Positions 12,227 to 23,254 of a DNA stretch of 64,000 nucleotides are shown one piece after another. Numbering within the stretch: the stretch's first letter is position 1; every line of letters begins with the position of its first letter. A model generated the notes under the pieces. It saw only the letters and a program-made list of their open reading frames with translations, did not search any database and had not been told where the DNA came from. Source of the stretch: Phyto melanocephala (lineage: Eukaryota; Arthropoda; Insecta; Diptera; Rhinophoridae); the NCBI GenBank assembly GCA_941918925.1, contig OW799233.1, positions 147,190,223-147,254,222 on the forward strand, read 5' to 3'. Position numbers and translations under genes: made by a program.

Positions 12227-12741
12227 CGGCCTTATTCATAACAAAAAGTTAGCCACAGTTTATACACTACGTACAACGAGCTGCTAACTAGAATGCCGAT
12301 TAAGCTTGGCAGCTCGTTAGCACAGAGTTTATTCATAAGAAACTTTTTTCTGTCTGCCAACTTTTCATAAATCAACTCTGAAATTGCATGATACCCCTAA
12401 AATATGCAACCATTTTTTGTTTATAATCCCTAATTTTGACGTTTTTGTGTTTCCATCGATACTAACAATTTTTAAAATTGAAAAATAAATTAAAAAATAA
12501 ACGAACAATATAATTTTTATTAAAATGGAAAAGCAACGCAAACGATCTGTAAATTGGGAACAGGATGAAAAGGTAGGTAAAAAATATTGGTAATGTAAAA
12601 CAACAACACATAAAAGCTGTCTTTCACAAGTTGGCAAACGTTTGGCAGCTCGTTAACAAGAGTTTAGCCAGAGTTTGGCATGAGTGTTATGAATAAACTT
12701 AATGCTAACTTTATGCCAACTTTTTGTTATGAATAAGGCCG
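12227..12741 (+). mobile_element. PIF/Harbinger-type non-autonomous element (515 bp)
   Basis: Both ends read CGGCCTTATTCATAACAAAA inward, a perfect inverted repeat that continues to about 24 bp. TTA lies at each join (12224-12226 and 12742-12744), the target duplication expected for PIF/Harbinger. Subterminal copies of TTTATTCATAA occur near both ends, and GGCAGCTCGTTA occurs in both halves. The interior keeps one exon of a Myb-like protein (12525-12572). No transposase frame is present. Confidence 0.85.
12525..12572 (+). CDS. first exon of a Myb/SANT-like protein, relic in the Harbinger-type element
   Basis: ATG after AAA (a fair Kozak context) opens 16 codons, MEKQRKRSVNWEQDEK, then a GTAGGT splice donor at 12573. 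A basic stretch followed by NW(x)xxE(x)K is the start of the Myb/SANT-like domain that PIF/Harbinger elements encode as their second protein, which helps the transposase bind DNA. The rest of the domain is deleted. Identification rests on 16 residues plus the element context, so it is suggestive rather than firm. Confidence 0.5.
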
Positions 12742-12744
12742 TTA

Positions 12745-15608
12745 GTAACTACTTATAAGACATAAGTTCTACCATCATTGATGAAAACATTATTACTAAT
12801 GCTTCAGGTGTTAAACAAAATTATAATCACAAAATGGTTTGAATGGTTCCTATCATTTTTAACCCAATACCCAATGTCTATATCTAAACAAATGTTTGCT
12901 ATACAAGTACATATTTATCACATTACCAATGAAGTAATTATTAAAAGAATTCGTAGTAAGAGAGACGCTATGTAATAAATAGTATTTGAAAAGTATGTTA
13001 TAGCAAGTCATGTTTTATGCTAGGAAGGTAATCAAACCATTTTTTAACTTCTTGATGTAGACTAGTGTTGTTTACTTTACTACTGAACTTTTAATATTGC
13101 GTGATGTTTATAGTTAATTAGTTTCATTTTTATTCCACAATATTAACCAACCAACAACATGCAATTAAAAACTTTTCAAAACAATTTATAAATATAAACG
13201 TTCTTTTATGTTCTTACTACATCTATGTCTGTATGTCACTCAGGAATAAAAACAAACAAGAATGTTATTAACAAGTTCAAATAAAAAATAAATTTTTTTA
13301 AGTGACAGATTCCTATTGGGAAAAAGTTTTTACAAATACTTGGGTAATTGAAAATAATTGAATTATCAGTTGGTTGTTATCGAAAACATTGAACACCGAT
13401 TCTTAATATAAAAATAATAGATAAATTAATAGAAAATATCCAAAATAATTAGTACAGCATTTTTAATACAAAATATATATGGGTCTAGCCAGTCCACATG
13501 TGTTATAAATGTGATGTGTGGAGGGAAATTTTCGAATAAGTAGAATGGTACCTTTAATTTCAATCAATGTTATATGTGTAAAAATAACGTTTCGAACTTA
13601 AAAAAGGTCTTGCCAGACTCATGCGTCAGACGAAAGTTTAAATCAGTTTATATTTTACTTATAAAAATTAACATTTTTTACTTTATTAAATCTTTATCTA
13701 AGATAAAAATGTTTTGTTGTAGCATTCAGAATAATGTTCAAAATAATATTTAATAATTAACTACAATTATTTTTAATCAAAAAAAAAAATGCTTCTAGTC
13801 ACAATTTTTGACACGGACTAAATGGGTGAAACGTTTGAGCTAAAATCTAGTGACGCGTTGTTGCACTTGTCACCAATACACATAATAGTTGACTTATAGA
13901 AATTACAAAAAAAAGTCTTAAATTATTGGGTAACATTAATGAAGGATCTAAAACTTTAGAGCTTATCAAGAGGATGATCTTTGGAACAGCTTATAAAAAA
14001 ACGACCTTCTTAATCATCGCAAAATAAATATGAAAGCTTTGAATGTTGGCCGAGCCGCTCAGTTAAGCCTGACATATTCAATTTTTTGCCTTTTAAATAA
14101 ATAAAAAAAATAGTTCCTTATTATGTAATATTTAATTTTAATTTATGAAAATGTGTAATGGATGTGAAATTTTGTGTGTATTTCAAACGAAAGTCTTGTC
14201 TTTCGAGGTTGAATTGACTATACCATTTTTGAAATTAACAGAATAACCAAACCAGAAAACAAACAATAATTCAAAAAAAATAATTTATGAATTCTTATTA
14301 GTTTTAAGTGAAGAGTAATTTATTCTTATTGTCCCTGTAAGGTCCATAAAATGTTTTTGTAAAACTCAAGAAATGTAGGGTAGTAACATATCTGATTTAT
14401 ATAATCTAGTGTTCGTATAAAGCGAAAATCATCTCATATTTTCATATATTTTTAGTATTCTTTTTAGGTAAAAGACCACCTAAAATGTGGAATACAGTGT
14501 CATCTAAAATCGTTTCATAAAACATCTGATATTAGCAAATTCTTTAAAATCTCATCCATTGTATAATGGAGCTATTAATACCATTAATACTGAATAAAAT
14601 ATTTCCAAATTTTACTTATGCAAGCGATAAAATTAATTTAAACAATTTTAAAAGTTATAAAAATTTTAATTAGTTTTTTAAAACTATTTCAACAGAAATT
14701 GTTTTAATATATTTTCTAATTAAAACAATTACCCAATAGTATCTTTTCATGATTGGAGCAAAATCAAATGTATTTTTGATAAAAAATATTAATTTTTAAT
14801 TAAAGTTCATATTAATTTTTTTTATTACTAATTATTACTTCGAAAGAAATAAATTACATAAAAGCACAATCAAAATAAAATCAATATATTTTTTTCTGAC
14901 TTAGACCATTTTCCTTACTAAGTACACATATTTAGAGAAAAATCGTAAAAAAAATAAAAATAAACCTACATGTAGTCTTTAAAGGATGTGATCCATTGAA
15001 TTTATTTAAATTGTGTTTAGTTATAAAGATGCAAATTTATTTGAAATTGATTTCACATATTTGTCCTTCGCCGCATTCTTACGTGTATGCCATACTTATA
15101 ATCACTATAACTTCAAATATATGCAAGTAAAAATGTGTAACATATTGTACATGTACTACAAATATTTTTCATACATACAATTTAATTTTTTTGTTTTATA
15201 AAATTTTCAATACAGATGTCGCGGTTATCAATATGACAAATGGCTTTTAAACGTTTTTTGTAGAACAAAAAATATTTTCCTTAGTTATAAAAAGAAAGAT
15301 TATGAAAAAAAAAATTGTTACGAACATACAATTTTTATGTGAGTGTGCGAGCGCGTAAGTTTTTCTTAAATCCTTGGAATGGAATACAATAGAAATTCTT
15401 AAATAGGTTGAAGATTTAAAGCACAGATGCCCAGAAATGTCGCTGTCTCATTGACGACTAAATTTAGAAGCTTAAAAATAAAAAAGGTGGGGCTTTCAAA
15501 CTATTGTGTAGATTGTGTTTTCATTTTATAAATGTGTGATTTATAAATTAATTTTTTTAAATTATTGATTTTTGAAATATTTTGCTGCATTTTTTATAAA
15601 CGTCAAAG
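12745..15608. other. intergenic, nothing firmly recognised
   Basis: About 2.9 kb of AT-rich sequence. A weak transposase-like tail (MKALNVGRAAQLS near 14030-14075) may be mariner debris but is too short to call. Other short frames have no recognisable content. Confidence 0.35.
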
Positions 15609-15610
15609 TG

Positions 15611-16123
15611 AGTGTAGTGGTATATATAGGTTTGTCATTCCGTGTGAAATTTCTACAATTTTCATTTCCGACCCGATATTGTAAATATTTTTTGAAAGTT
15701 TATGAATAGGGGAGCCAATAAAGCATTTTCCGTCTGTCCATCTGTCCGTGTATATGTTGAAATCAACCTTTTGAAGCCCCAAGACATTTCAAAGACCCGT
15801 GTAAGCAGATCGCAAAATCAGAAAAATTTCTCTATAAACAACTGAGATATGATGAAAAAACCAAAACCACCTCGTCTTTTTACACCAGTACAAACTGGAT
15901 GAACGTAGGTTCGAATCCCAGTTAATACAAACAAAAAATTTTTTTTTATGGTTGGGATGGTTTTAAGCGGATAAAGTCATTATGAAGATAATGAAACATA
16001 TATGTATGTATGTACGTATTTTCTATTAATGAGATGAACGCTGAAACAATTGTTATTACATGACTATACGTTGTCAAGGGTATATAAGATTCGGCACGCC
16101 CGAATGAAACACTCATACTTGTT
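15611..16123 (+). mobile_element. INE-1/DINE-1-like element, family A
   Basis: Plus-strand copy. It begins in the TATATATAGG block (the first self-complementary bases are lost), contains TTTGTCATTCCGTGTGAAAT, the CCGTCTGTCC block, the CAGTTAATACAA variant of the conserved GGATTCGATG region, and ends with GATTCGGCACGCCCGAAT and an ACTCATACTTGTT tail. The A/T tract is short here (15935-15948). Non-coding. Confidence 0.8.
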
Positions 16124-16406
16124 GTTACTTCCCTGAAGGAAATAAAATAATCAGTTTATAAAAAACACTAACTATAAACTAACTATTTTGCAAATGACTA
16201 CAAATTGGTTTAAATATCATGCAGATATCAACTAAACATATTGCATAGAAGCACAAGTAAGAAATAAAAAAAATTAGTAAATTAAAAAAATAGGAATACA
16301 AAGTATGTCATGAAGTTAATCAAATCAAATATAAATTATTAAAATATCGAAAACTAAAAAAACGTAAAAATTAAAGCAATAAAAATCTATTTATATACTA
16401 GCAATT

Positions 16407-17176
16407 ATGAAGCGCATTTATTTGAGAACTATTGGTAAGTATCTTGCAAAATCGTAAAAATATACTAATCACTTATATCGTATTTTAATAGAAAACGAAA
16501 AAGAAAATGATGAGAAAGCGCCTTGCCAATGTTCAGTTGAAGTTTTGAAGCAATTCGATGCGAAATTTTCAGAAATGACAGGTAGGATGAAAATATTTAT
16601 TATTTACAAAAATATTAAAAAATATCATATAAAAATTCACATATATTTCTAGTCGGAATTTAGGAGCTCAAAGAGATAATTCAAACCCAAAATGAAACTA
16701 TAATGGCAGCATTGTCTTCCCAAAAAGTAGTGACCGAAAGCCTTGTCCGTCAGGAAGAAAACAATGTGGCAATTAATAATATTTTTCCAATAAAAACCCT
16801 TCAGGAGTTGAAAGCGTTCAATGACGTTTTAATTGATGAAAATAAACAAATTTATGTGAGTTCTTATTTTTCTCTAATTTTACCATTTTCCAAATTTTCG
16901 TGGCTTTTTTCCAGACTAATGCAATGAAAATTTCCCTCAAAGGGAAATTGCCAAAAACGTTAACGACAATTCTGTCTATGCAACTGATTCTCGCGATAAA
17001 TATTGATGGCACTCATGGCAAAAAGCGCTTGAAGGATTATGTAAAAGTTTTTGATGCATTGACGGATGCGGTTCGGCCTCTGTGATGACCCAGACAAAGA
17101 ATTACGTAATGCCTTAGCTGTTATTAAAAAACGTCATTTTCATAACGTTTGTGTTGAAAAAAAAGAAACTAAATAA
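16407..17176 (+). pseudogene. DUF4806-like spliced gene, one stop and one frameshift
   Basis: Four exons can be joined with GT-AG introns of 58, 71 and 59 bases: 16407-16434, 16492-16581, 16653-16855 and 16915-17176. Phases agree throughout and would give about 193 residues starting MKRIYLRTIGENEKENDEK. The C-terminal half, FPIKTLQELKAFNDVLIDEN to KRLKDYVKVFDALTDAVR, resembles the DUF4806 domain found in many insect proteins of unknown role (family resemblance from memory, not searched). Two lesions: an in-frame TAG at 16661-16663 just after the third acceptor, and a one-base excess near 17078-17082, after which the frame DDPDKELRNALAVIKKRHFHNV runs to TAA at 17176. It could be a recent pseudogene, a copy with sequencing errors, or cargo of an unrecognised transposon. 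Exon 1 may not be the true first exon. Confidence 0.6.
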
Positions 17177-17367
17177 TTTTAATACTTAATATAATATTAT
17201 CTATAAGCATTACAAACTTTCATATGTCCTATATGTATATATATATCATCTTATTTGTTTTCATTACTTATATATATGTATGTATTTCTTCTTACTTGTT
17301 ACAGCCATGAAATTTTTTAAAAGATGCCTTATTTTATATATAATTAATTCTGTATATATGTATGTAA

Positions 17368-17398
<31 letters not shown>

Positions 17399-17906
17399 TG
17401 AAAAAAGGAATTGAAATTAAACTGTTTAAAACTAAATTTTGAAAAAGTGGTTTTTAAATTATTTAGAACAGACCGACTATTACATTAACTAACTACAAAT
17501 CGGTTGGAAAATAAGTATTTAGTAGTCAATTAAATAGTCATGCATAGATAACCAATTGACTACTGCCTATGACATGCCCATGTTAAAATAGTGAGTCGGC
17601 GACAAGGAAAAAAGTCACTTAAAACACTAGATGTGGTTACTAAAAAACCAGTTTGAAGTTACTTACAAATGTGTTTGATTTCCTACAGGGTTATGGTAGA
17701 TATTACATATATCCCTACAAGAAATGAATGACTGAAACTAACACATACAAACTGTTTGTACTAACACATTTGCAACAATTTTATATTGAATTGCTGTTAC
17801 CGAGGAAAAATGCATAAGCGAGAGTGAGACAGCTAATCTGTGTTGAATTCTTGACATTCAAAACAAAAATTTTTTGTAAAATAGTGTTAAATTTTTTACA
17901 TTAAAA
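17177..17906. other. intergenic with TA microsatellite
   Basis: A run of TATA repeats lies at about 17370-17398 and shorter ones at 17235-17285. A 16-base stretch TATATCCCTACAAGAA (17706) recurs inverted at about 20623. Nothing else recognised. Confidence 0.4.
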
Positions 17907-17926
17907 TCTATATATATAAAAGTGAA

Positions 17927-17930
<4 letters not shown>

Positions 17931-17967
<37 letters not shown>
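17931..17967. repeat. TG dinucleotide microsatellite
   Basis: About 18 uninterrupted TG units close to the Helitron 5' end. Confidence 0.9.
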
Positions 17968-17969
<2 letters not shown>

Positions 17970-18056
17970 GCTATAGACTCTGAAACTGTAAAACCGATCG
18001 GGCTCAAACTTTGGTAAGTTGTTGTACACATACCGGGGAGTGTTTATGGATGAAAA

Positions 18057-19070
18057 AAAGTGGGCGGGGCCACGCCCATAAAAAATTAGTTATCAGTTTT
18101 AGCTACTTGCACTTGACCGATTTTTCTGAAACTTTGCACACATATCGAGCTGTCATGACTAAATAATTTCGTGATAAGAAAAGTGGGCGGGGCCACGCCC
18201 CTAAAAAAGTTTTAACTTTGAGGTACTTGCACTGGACCGATTTTTCTGAAACTTTGCACACATATTAAGCTGTCGTGACTTTATAACTTCATGATTAAAA
18301 AAGTGGGCGGGACCACGCCCATAAAAAAAGGATTTAATTTTGAGGTACTTGCATCAGACCGATTTTTCTGAAACTTTGCACACATATTGAGCTGTCATGA
18401 CTAAATAATTTCAAGATTAGAAAAGTGGGCAGTGCCACGCCCATAAAAAAAAGGTATCATTTTGAGGTACTTGCACTGGACCGATTATTCTGAAACTTTA
18501 TTCTTTGACTTTACAATTTCGTGATAAGAAAAGTGGGCGGGGCCACGCCCCTAAAAAAGTTTTAACTTTGAGGTACTTGCACTGAACCGATTTTTCTGAA
18601 ACTTTGCACACATATTAAGCTGTCGTGACTTTATAACTTCGTGATTAAAAAAGTGGGCAGGGCCACGCCCATAAAAAAAGGCTATAATTTTGAGGTACTT
18701 GCATCAGACCGATTTTTCTGAAACTTTCCACACATATTGAGCTGTCATGACTAAATAATTTCAAGATTAAAAAAGTGGGCAGTGCCACGCCTATAAAAAA
18801 AAGGTATCATTTTGAGGTACTTGCAATGGACCGATTATTCTGAAACTTTGCTCACATATTGAGCTATTATGACTTTACAATTTCGTGATTAGAAAAGTGG
18901 GCAAGGCCACGCCCATAAAAACAAATTTAATTTTGGAATACTTGCACTGGTCCGATTCTTCTGAAACTTTGCACACATATTGAGCTCTTATGACTTTACA
19001 ATTTCGTGACTAGAAAAGTGGGAAATGCCACGCCCATAAAAAAATTATAATTTTTAGGTTTTTGCACTTG
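18057..19070 (+). repeat. tandem array, nine units of about 120 bp, inside the Helitron
   Basis: Each unit starts with a near-palindrome, AGTGGGCGGGGCCACGCCC, followed by an A run, GAGGTACTTGCACTGGACCG, TTTTTCTGAAACTTTGCACA and a variable tail. Unit starts are near 18057, 18179, 18299, 18422, 18530, 18650, 18771, 18893 and 19013; the fourth is shortened to about 108 bases. Units 2-3-4 resemble units 5-6-7 one for one more than they resemble each other (CCCCTAAAAAAG in 2 and 5, TTGCATCAGACC in 3 and 6, GGGCAGTGCC in 4 and 7), so a block of three was duplicated. Confidence 0.9.
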
Positions 19071-19141
19071 ATATTCAATTAAAATTCAGAATGCATTTCG
19101 ATTCATTAAGGGGCGTAGCAACGCGCGCCGGGTTTGGCTAG

Positions 19142-19494
19142 TAATAAATATTTCCTAAATTAGTTTTTCAATAATTGGGATTTTTTGACGAGTCTTTGCA
19201 GAAAATACACAAGAAGTAAACGGTAAGTAAAAGAAGTAGCAGAATCATATTTATTTATGTATATGCATATTTTCATAATTTTTTAGTAATCTAAGCCGTA
19301 ATACAAAGAACGCCTTTATCATGCACTAGGATTTAAATGAGCCGCCCGGAATCATAGACGATTTAATAATAAAAATACTTTATATAAAATATTATAATTA
19401 ATTTAAAAAATTAAAATTGTGTTTTATTAAAATATGTTTACCCGTTAGCCTTGACCAGTATATTCATCAAGTATGATTTGTCAACTATGACTGG
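19142..19494. other. intergenic, nothing recognised
   Basis: AT-rich spacer between Helitron and mariner. Confidence 0.4.
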
Positions 19495-19496
19495 TA

Positions 19497-20364
19497 AAGG
19501 GTGTTTTTTTAAGTCCGATAGAACTTGAAATTGTAAAAAATAACACAAAAAATTAAATTGTAATCAAAAATTTTTTTTTATTCGAAAGATCAATACGTGA
19601 CATTAACATTTGAAAATGATTTCGGGCATATGGGCACCGCGGCTGTTCTTGACGAAGCGCAATCTGGACGTCCAATTTTGGGCCACTTTTTCGAGCACTG
19701 CTGGCCGTATGTCACGAATAACACGAACAATGCTGGCCTCCAAGGCGTCAATTGTTGCTGGTTTATCAGCATAAACCAGTGACTTCACGTAGCCCCACAG
19801 GAAATAATCGAGAGGGTCAAATCGCACGACCTTGGAGGCCAATTGAGAGGTCCATTTCTCGAAATCAACTTAGCGCCATCCTTTTGAAACCACATCTCCT
19901 CCGGATCAATGTCATCCATATATTCAAACAAAAAATCAATAATTATGGTGCGGTAGCGATCTCCATTGACCGTAACGCGAGCTCCGGCCTCATTTTTGAA
20001 GAAATAAGGTCCGATTATGCCACCAGCGTGAAAACCGCACCAAACGGTGCATTTTTCTGGATGTAATGGAGTCTGTAGAGTCTCTTGTGGATTGGTTTCG
20101 CTCCATATGCGGCAATTTTGCTTATTAACAAACCCGTTAAGCCAAAAATGTGCCTCATCGCTGAACACAATTTTGCGATAAAACAACGGACGTCCAGAAT
20201 GTGCTTCGTCAAGAACAGCTGCGGTGCCCATATGCCCGAAATCATTTTCAAATGTTAATGTCACGTATTGATCTTTCGAATAAAAAAAAATTTTTGATTA
20301 CAATTTAATTTTTTGTGTTATTTTTTACAATTTCAAGTTCTATCGGGCTTAAAAAAACACCCTA
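19497..20364 (-). mobile_element. snap-back mariner with 176-bp inverted arms
   Basis: Both ends begin AGGGTGTTTTTTTAAG inward and stay inverted repeats for about 176 bases (19498-19673 and 20188-20363), far longer than normal mariner ends. TA lies at 19495-19496 and 20365-20366. The arms contain the 3' end of the transposase gene, so the normal 5' half (promoter, start and HTH region) has been replaced by an inverted copy of the 3' end. The arms differ at only a few positions (for example GCGCAAT against GCACATT), so the rearrangement is not very old. The transposase part is listed separately. Confidence 0.85.
19603..20187 (-). pseudogene. mariner transposase, C-terminal two thirds
   Basis: Minus-strand reading from about 20187: KIVFSDEAHFWLNGFVNKQ, NCRIWSETNP, EKCTVWCGFHAGGIIGPYFF, VTVNGDRYRTIIIDF, MWFQKDGA, then after a shift near 19865 GPLNWPPRSCDLTP-like, LDYFLWGYVKSLVYADKPAT, VRDIRPAVLEKVAQNW-type and MPEIIFKC followed by stop at about 19603. 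The first (SDEAHF), second (QKDGA) and third (RSCD) catalytic Asp are all visible. The HTH half is missing and at least one frameshift splits the frame (the second part reads from 19842 down), so no active enzyme can be made. Confidence 0.82.
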
Positions 20365-20366
20365 TA

Positions 20367-20653
20367 TATATATCAGGTGTGATTAGTCAAGTGTGACTGA
20401 TATTTATATCATTGCTGAAAAGCAAAAAGCTGTGGAGTGAGCAGTTCAAATATATGTTCAATAGTCGATATAACTCATAAGTTAAGATGAGATGCAAAAT
20501 CACACGTACACAAAAGTTTCCATAATTTTTTCCATTTTGCCCTTAATAACTTGATATAAACTTTTGACCGATATATCCATCCCAGTGACAGTCATATTAC
20601 CGGTCAAATGACTATCACTGTTCTTGTAGGGATATAAACACCCGTGACAAATA
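20367..20653. other. intergenic flank of the tandem duplication
   Basis: Contains GTGTGATTAGTCAAGTGTGACTG, here described as a looser repeat of the sequence before the mariner at about 19471-19493 (TATGATTTGTCAACTATGAC). No gene. Confidence 0.35.
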
Positions 20654-21713
20654 TTCAAAATATTTATTAGTAACACCCTACGAATAAGAAAAGTTATATT
20701 AAAGCATATTAACCCATTTGTTTCGAACAAAAGCAAAGCAACATATGTAATGAAGAATTCTACATTCCCTCTCTAACGGAATGTTGTGATAGATCTTCTG
20801 TGACCGAATTGTTTTTTTTTAATTTTATATAAAAAATTGCTGATTGAAATCGGCAAAATGGTGTTCAAAAAGGTAAAAAATGTTATAATAAAAATGTAAA
20901 AATAAAACAAAAAGGATTTTTAATATATTTTTTTTAGTTTTTACAACGAATAGTCTTAATTTTGATCAATTACGAGCCACTAATTATAAAAAATTAACCA
21001 GTTTCCTGTAATTTCTTTCACAGAGAACCTGGTGTAGCCAATGCTAAAAATTCTATAAAAAAAATTAACACAGACAAAATTACTGCTTAAATTTTTTTAA
21101 TTAATTGACTAATTGATTTATTCTTAAATTTGGATTATATTTTTAATTACTTTAAACAATTTTTTTTATTGATATAAAATTTTTTCAAAAAACTTAGAGT
21201 TTTCTGTCAGTTGAAAAAAGTATATTGAAAAATAAAATATGAAAAATTTATTTTTTTTTTTGTCAAGAATTCTTTTTGAATCAAAGTCTTAATAAAATTT
21301 GAAGGAAAGTCTTAATATAATTTTGGTTAATAAGGTGGGTAATATTAAAATAAATGGTGATTTAGCAGATTAAAATTCTACTAAGTACATATTCAATGAA
21401 AACGGAACAGAACTTAATTGCAGATGGGACTAAAGTCAATATTTCTTGCAGCCCGGTAAATTCTGTTGCTTAGGTCTAGGATGCACCTCCTTTATTTTTG
21501 TTAATATGATATTTGGTTATGCCACCAGTTACTAAATGTGTTATATTGTATTATGCTTTGTATTTTTCGTATACTTTTAATATATGCAGTGTAATTCAAA
21601 ATGTATGTACCTATGTATTGATGTGTGTTAAAAATAAATATCTAAAAAAAACATGTCTATTTTTTCCAGATTCTTTTTTTAAACAGGTTCAATAATTTAT
21701 ATTATTGATACAG
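20654..21713. repeat. tandem duplication, unit 1 (1060 bp)
   Basis: Every segment I compared between this block and 21714-22773 is identical at a spacing of exactly 1060 bases, including the long A/T runs. The block starts at TTCAAAATATTTATTAG and ends at GATACAG. The only shared base pairs at the outer joins are TT, suggesting microhomology. The unit holds no recognised gene; a weak two-exon frame is possible (ATGGTGTTCAAAAAG then GTAAAA at 20858-20873, acceptor at 20937), giving only 24 codons. Confidence 0.93.
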
Positions 21714-22773
21714 TTCAAAATATTTATTAGTAACACCCTACGAATAAGAAAAGTTATATTAAAGCATATTAACCCATTTGTTTCGAACAAAAGCAAAGCA
21801 ACATATGTAATGAAGAATTCTACATTCCCTCTCTAACGGAATGTTGTGATAGATCTTCTGTGACCGAATTGTTTTTTTTTAATTTTATATAAAAAATTGC
21901 TGATTGAAATCGGCAAAATGGTGTTCAAAAAGGTAAAAAATGTTATAATAAAAATGTAAAAATAAAACAAAAAGGATTTTTAATATATTTTTTTTAGTTT
22001 TTACAACGAATAGTCTTAATTTTGATCAATTACGAGCCACTAATTATAAAAAATTAACCAGTTTCCTGTAATTTCTTTCACAGAGAACCTGGTGTAGCCA
22101 ATGCTAAAAATTCTATAAAAAAAATTAACACAGACAAAATTACTGCTTAAATTTTTTTAATTAATTGACTAATTGATTTATTCTTAAATTTGGATTATAT
22201 TTTTAATTACTTTAAACAATTTTTTTTATTGATATAAAATTTTTTCAAAAAACTTAGAGTTTTCTGTCAGTTGAAAAAAGTATATTGAAAAATAAAATAT
22301 GAAAAATTTATTTTTTTTTTTGTCAAGAATTCTTTTTGAATCAAAGTCTTAATAAAATTTGAAGGAAAGTCTTAATATAATTTTGGTTAATAAGGTGGGT
22401 AATATTAAAATAAATGGTGATTTAGCAGATTAAAATTCTACTAAGTACATATTCAATGAAAACGGAACAGAACTTAATTGCAGATGGGACTAAAGTCAAT
22501 ATTTCTTGCAGCCCGGTAAATTCTGTTGCTTAGGTCTAGGATGCACCTCCTTTATTTTTGTTAATATGATATTTGGTTATGCCACCAGTTACTAAATGTG
22601 TTATATTGTATTATGCTTTGTATTTTTCGTATACTTTTAATATATGCAGTGTAATTCAAAATGTATGTACCTATGTATTGATGTGTGTTAAAAATAAATA
22701 TCTAAAAAAAACATGTCTATTTTTTCCAGATTCTTTTTTTAAACAGGTTCAATAATTTATATTATTGATACAG
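21714..22773. repeat. tandem duplication, unit 2 (1060 bp)
   Basis: Second copy of the preceding block, same orientation, directly adjacent. No difference was found by reading. Either a very recent duplication or an assembly artefact from overlapping contigs or haplotypes. Confidence 0.93.
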
Positions 22774-23250
22774 TTAATACATTATTTAAATTAATCCCAA
22801 ATTCCAATTACAGCAGTGATTAAATTAATTAAAATTATTTTTAAATATTAAATTATATATTAATTAATTTTTAATACTGTTTTAATTGACATTTTTCACA
22901 GCATATTTTCAATTAAAAATATTAATTTTCATTTAATTAATAGTATCATTTTGATGATTGGGGCAAAATCAAATAATATTTTAATTATTTAATAATTTAA
23001 TTATTTTATTATTATTATTTTATTTTTTTCTGAGTAATATAAAACAAAATTTAAAAAAAAAATATTTTTCTTTCTGTAAAAAATTTTAGATAATCTTATT
23101 TAAATAAAATAATATAATAAAAAAAAACGTAAGAAACTTAATCTTAAATTATTTTATATCTTTCTTATCGTTAATTAAAAACACAAATTATTATAACACA
23201 AAAACTAATGCATTAATTTTAAACGAAAATTTTAAAATATAACATAAATA
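22774..23250. other. extremely AT-rich intergenic
   Basis: Mostly TTAATT-type sequence; nothing recognised. Confidence 0.5.
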
Positions 23251-23254
23251 ATAC

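Larger units (their letters stand above)
17907..19141 (+). mobile_element. non-autonomous Helitron with internal tandem array
   Basis: The element starts TCTATATATATAAAAGTG directly after A (17906) and ends CTAG directly before T (19142): the TC...CTRR ends and A|T insertion site that define Helitrons. Just before the end is a GC-rich self-complementary stretch (GGCGTAGCAACGCG, 19111-19125 region) that fits the terminal hairpin. After the 5' end comes a TG microsatellite (about 17931-17967), a block with CCGATCGGGCTCAAACTTTG, and then nine tandem units (18057-19070). No Rep or helicase coding sequence, so it depends on another element. Confidence 0.88.

Noticed and set aside
14030..14075. MKALNVGRAAQLS-like stretch as mariner C-terminus
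   Set aside because: Too short and isolated; no terminal repeat or other transposase block nearby.
20858..20997. Two-exon micro-frame (24 codons) with GT-AG intron in the duplicated unit
   Set aside because: Very short; AT-rich DNA provides such splice-like sites by chance.
21513..21695. 60-codon frame repeated at 22573-22755
   Set aside because: Identical only because the whole 1060-bp block is duplicated; composition is not gene-like.
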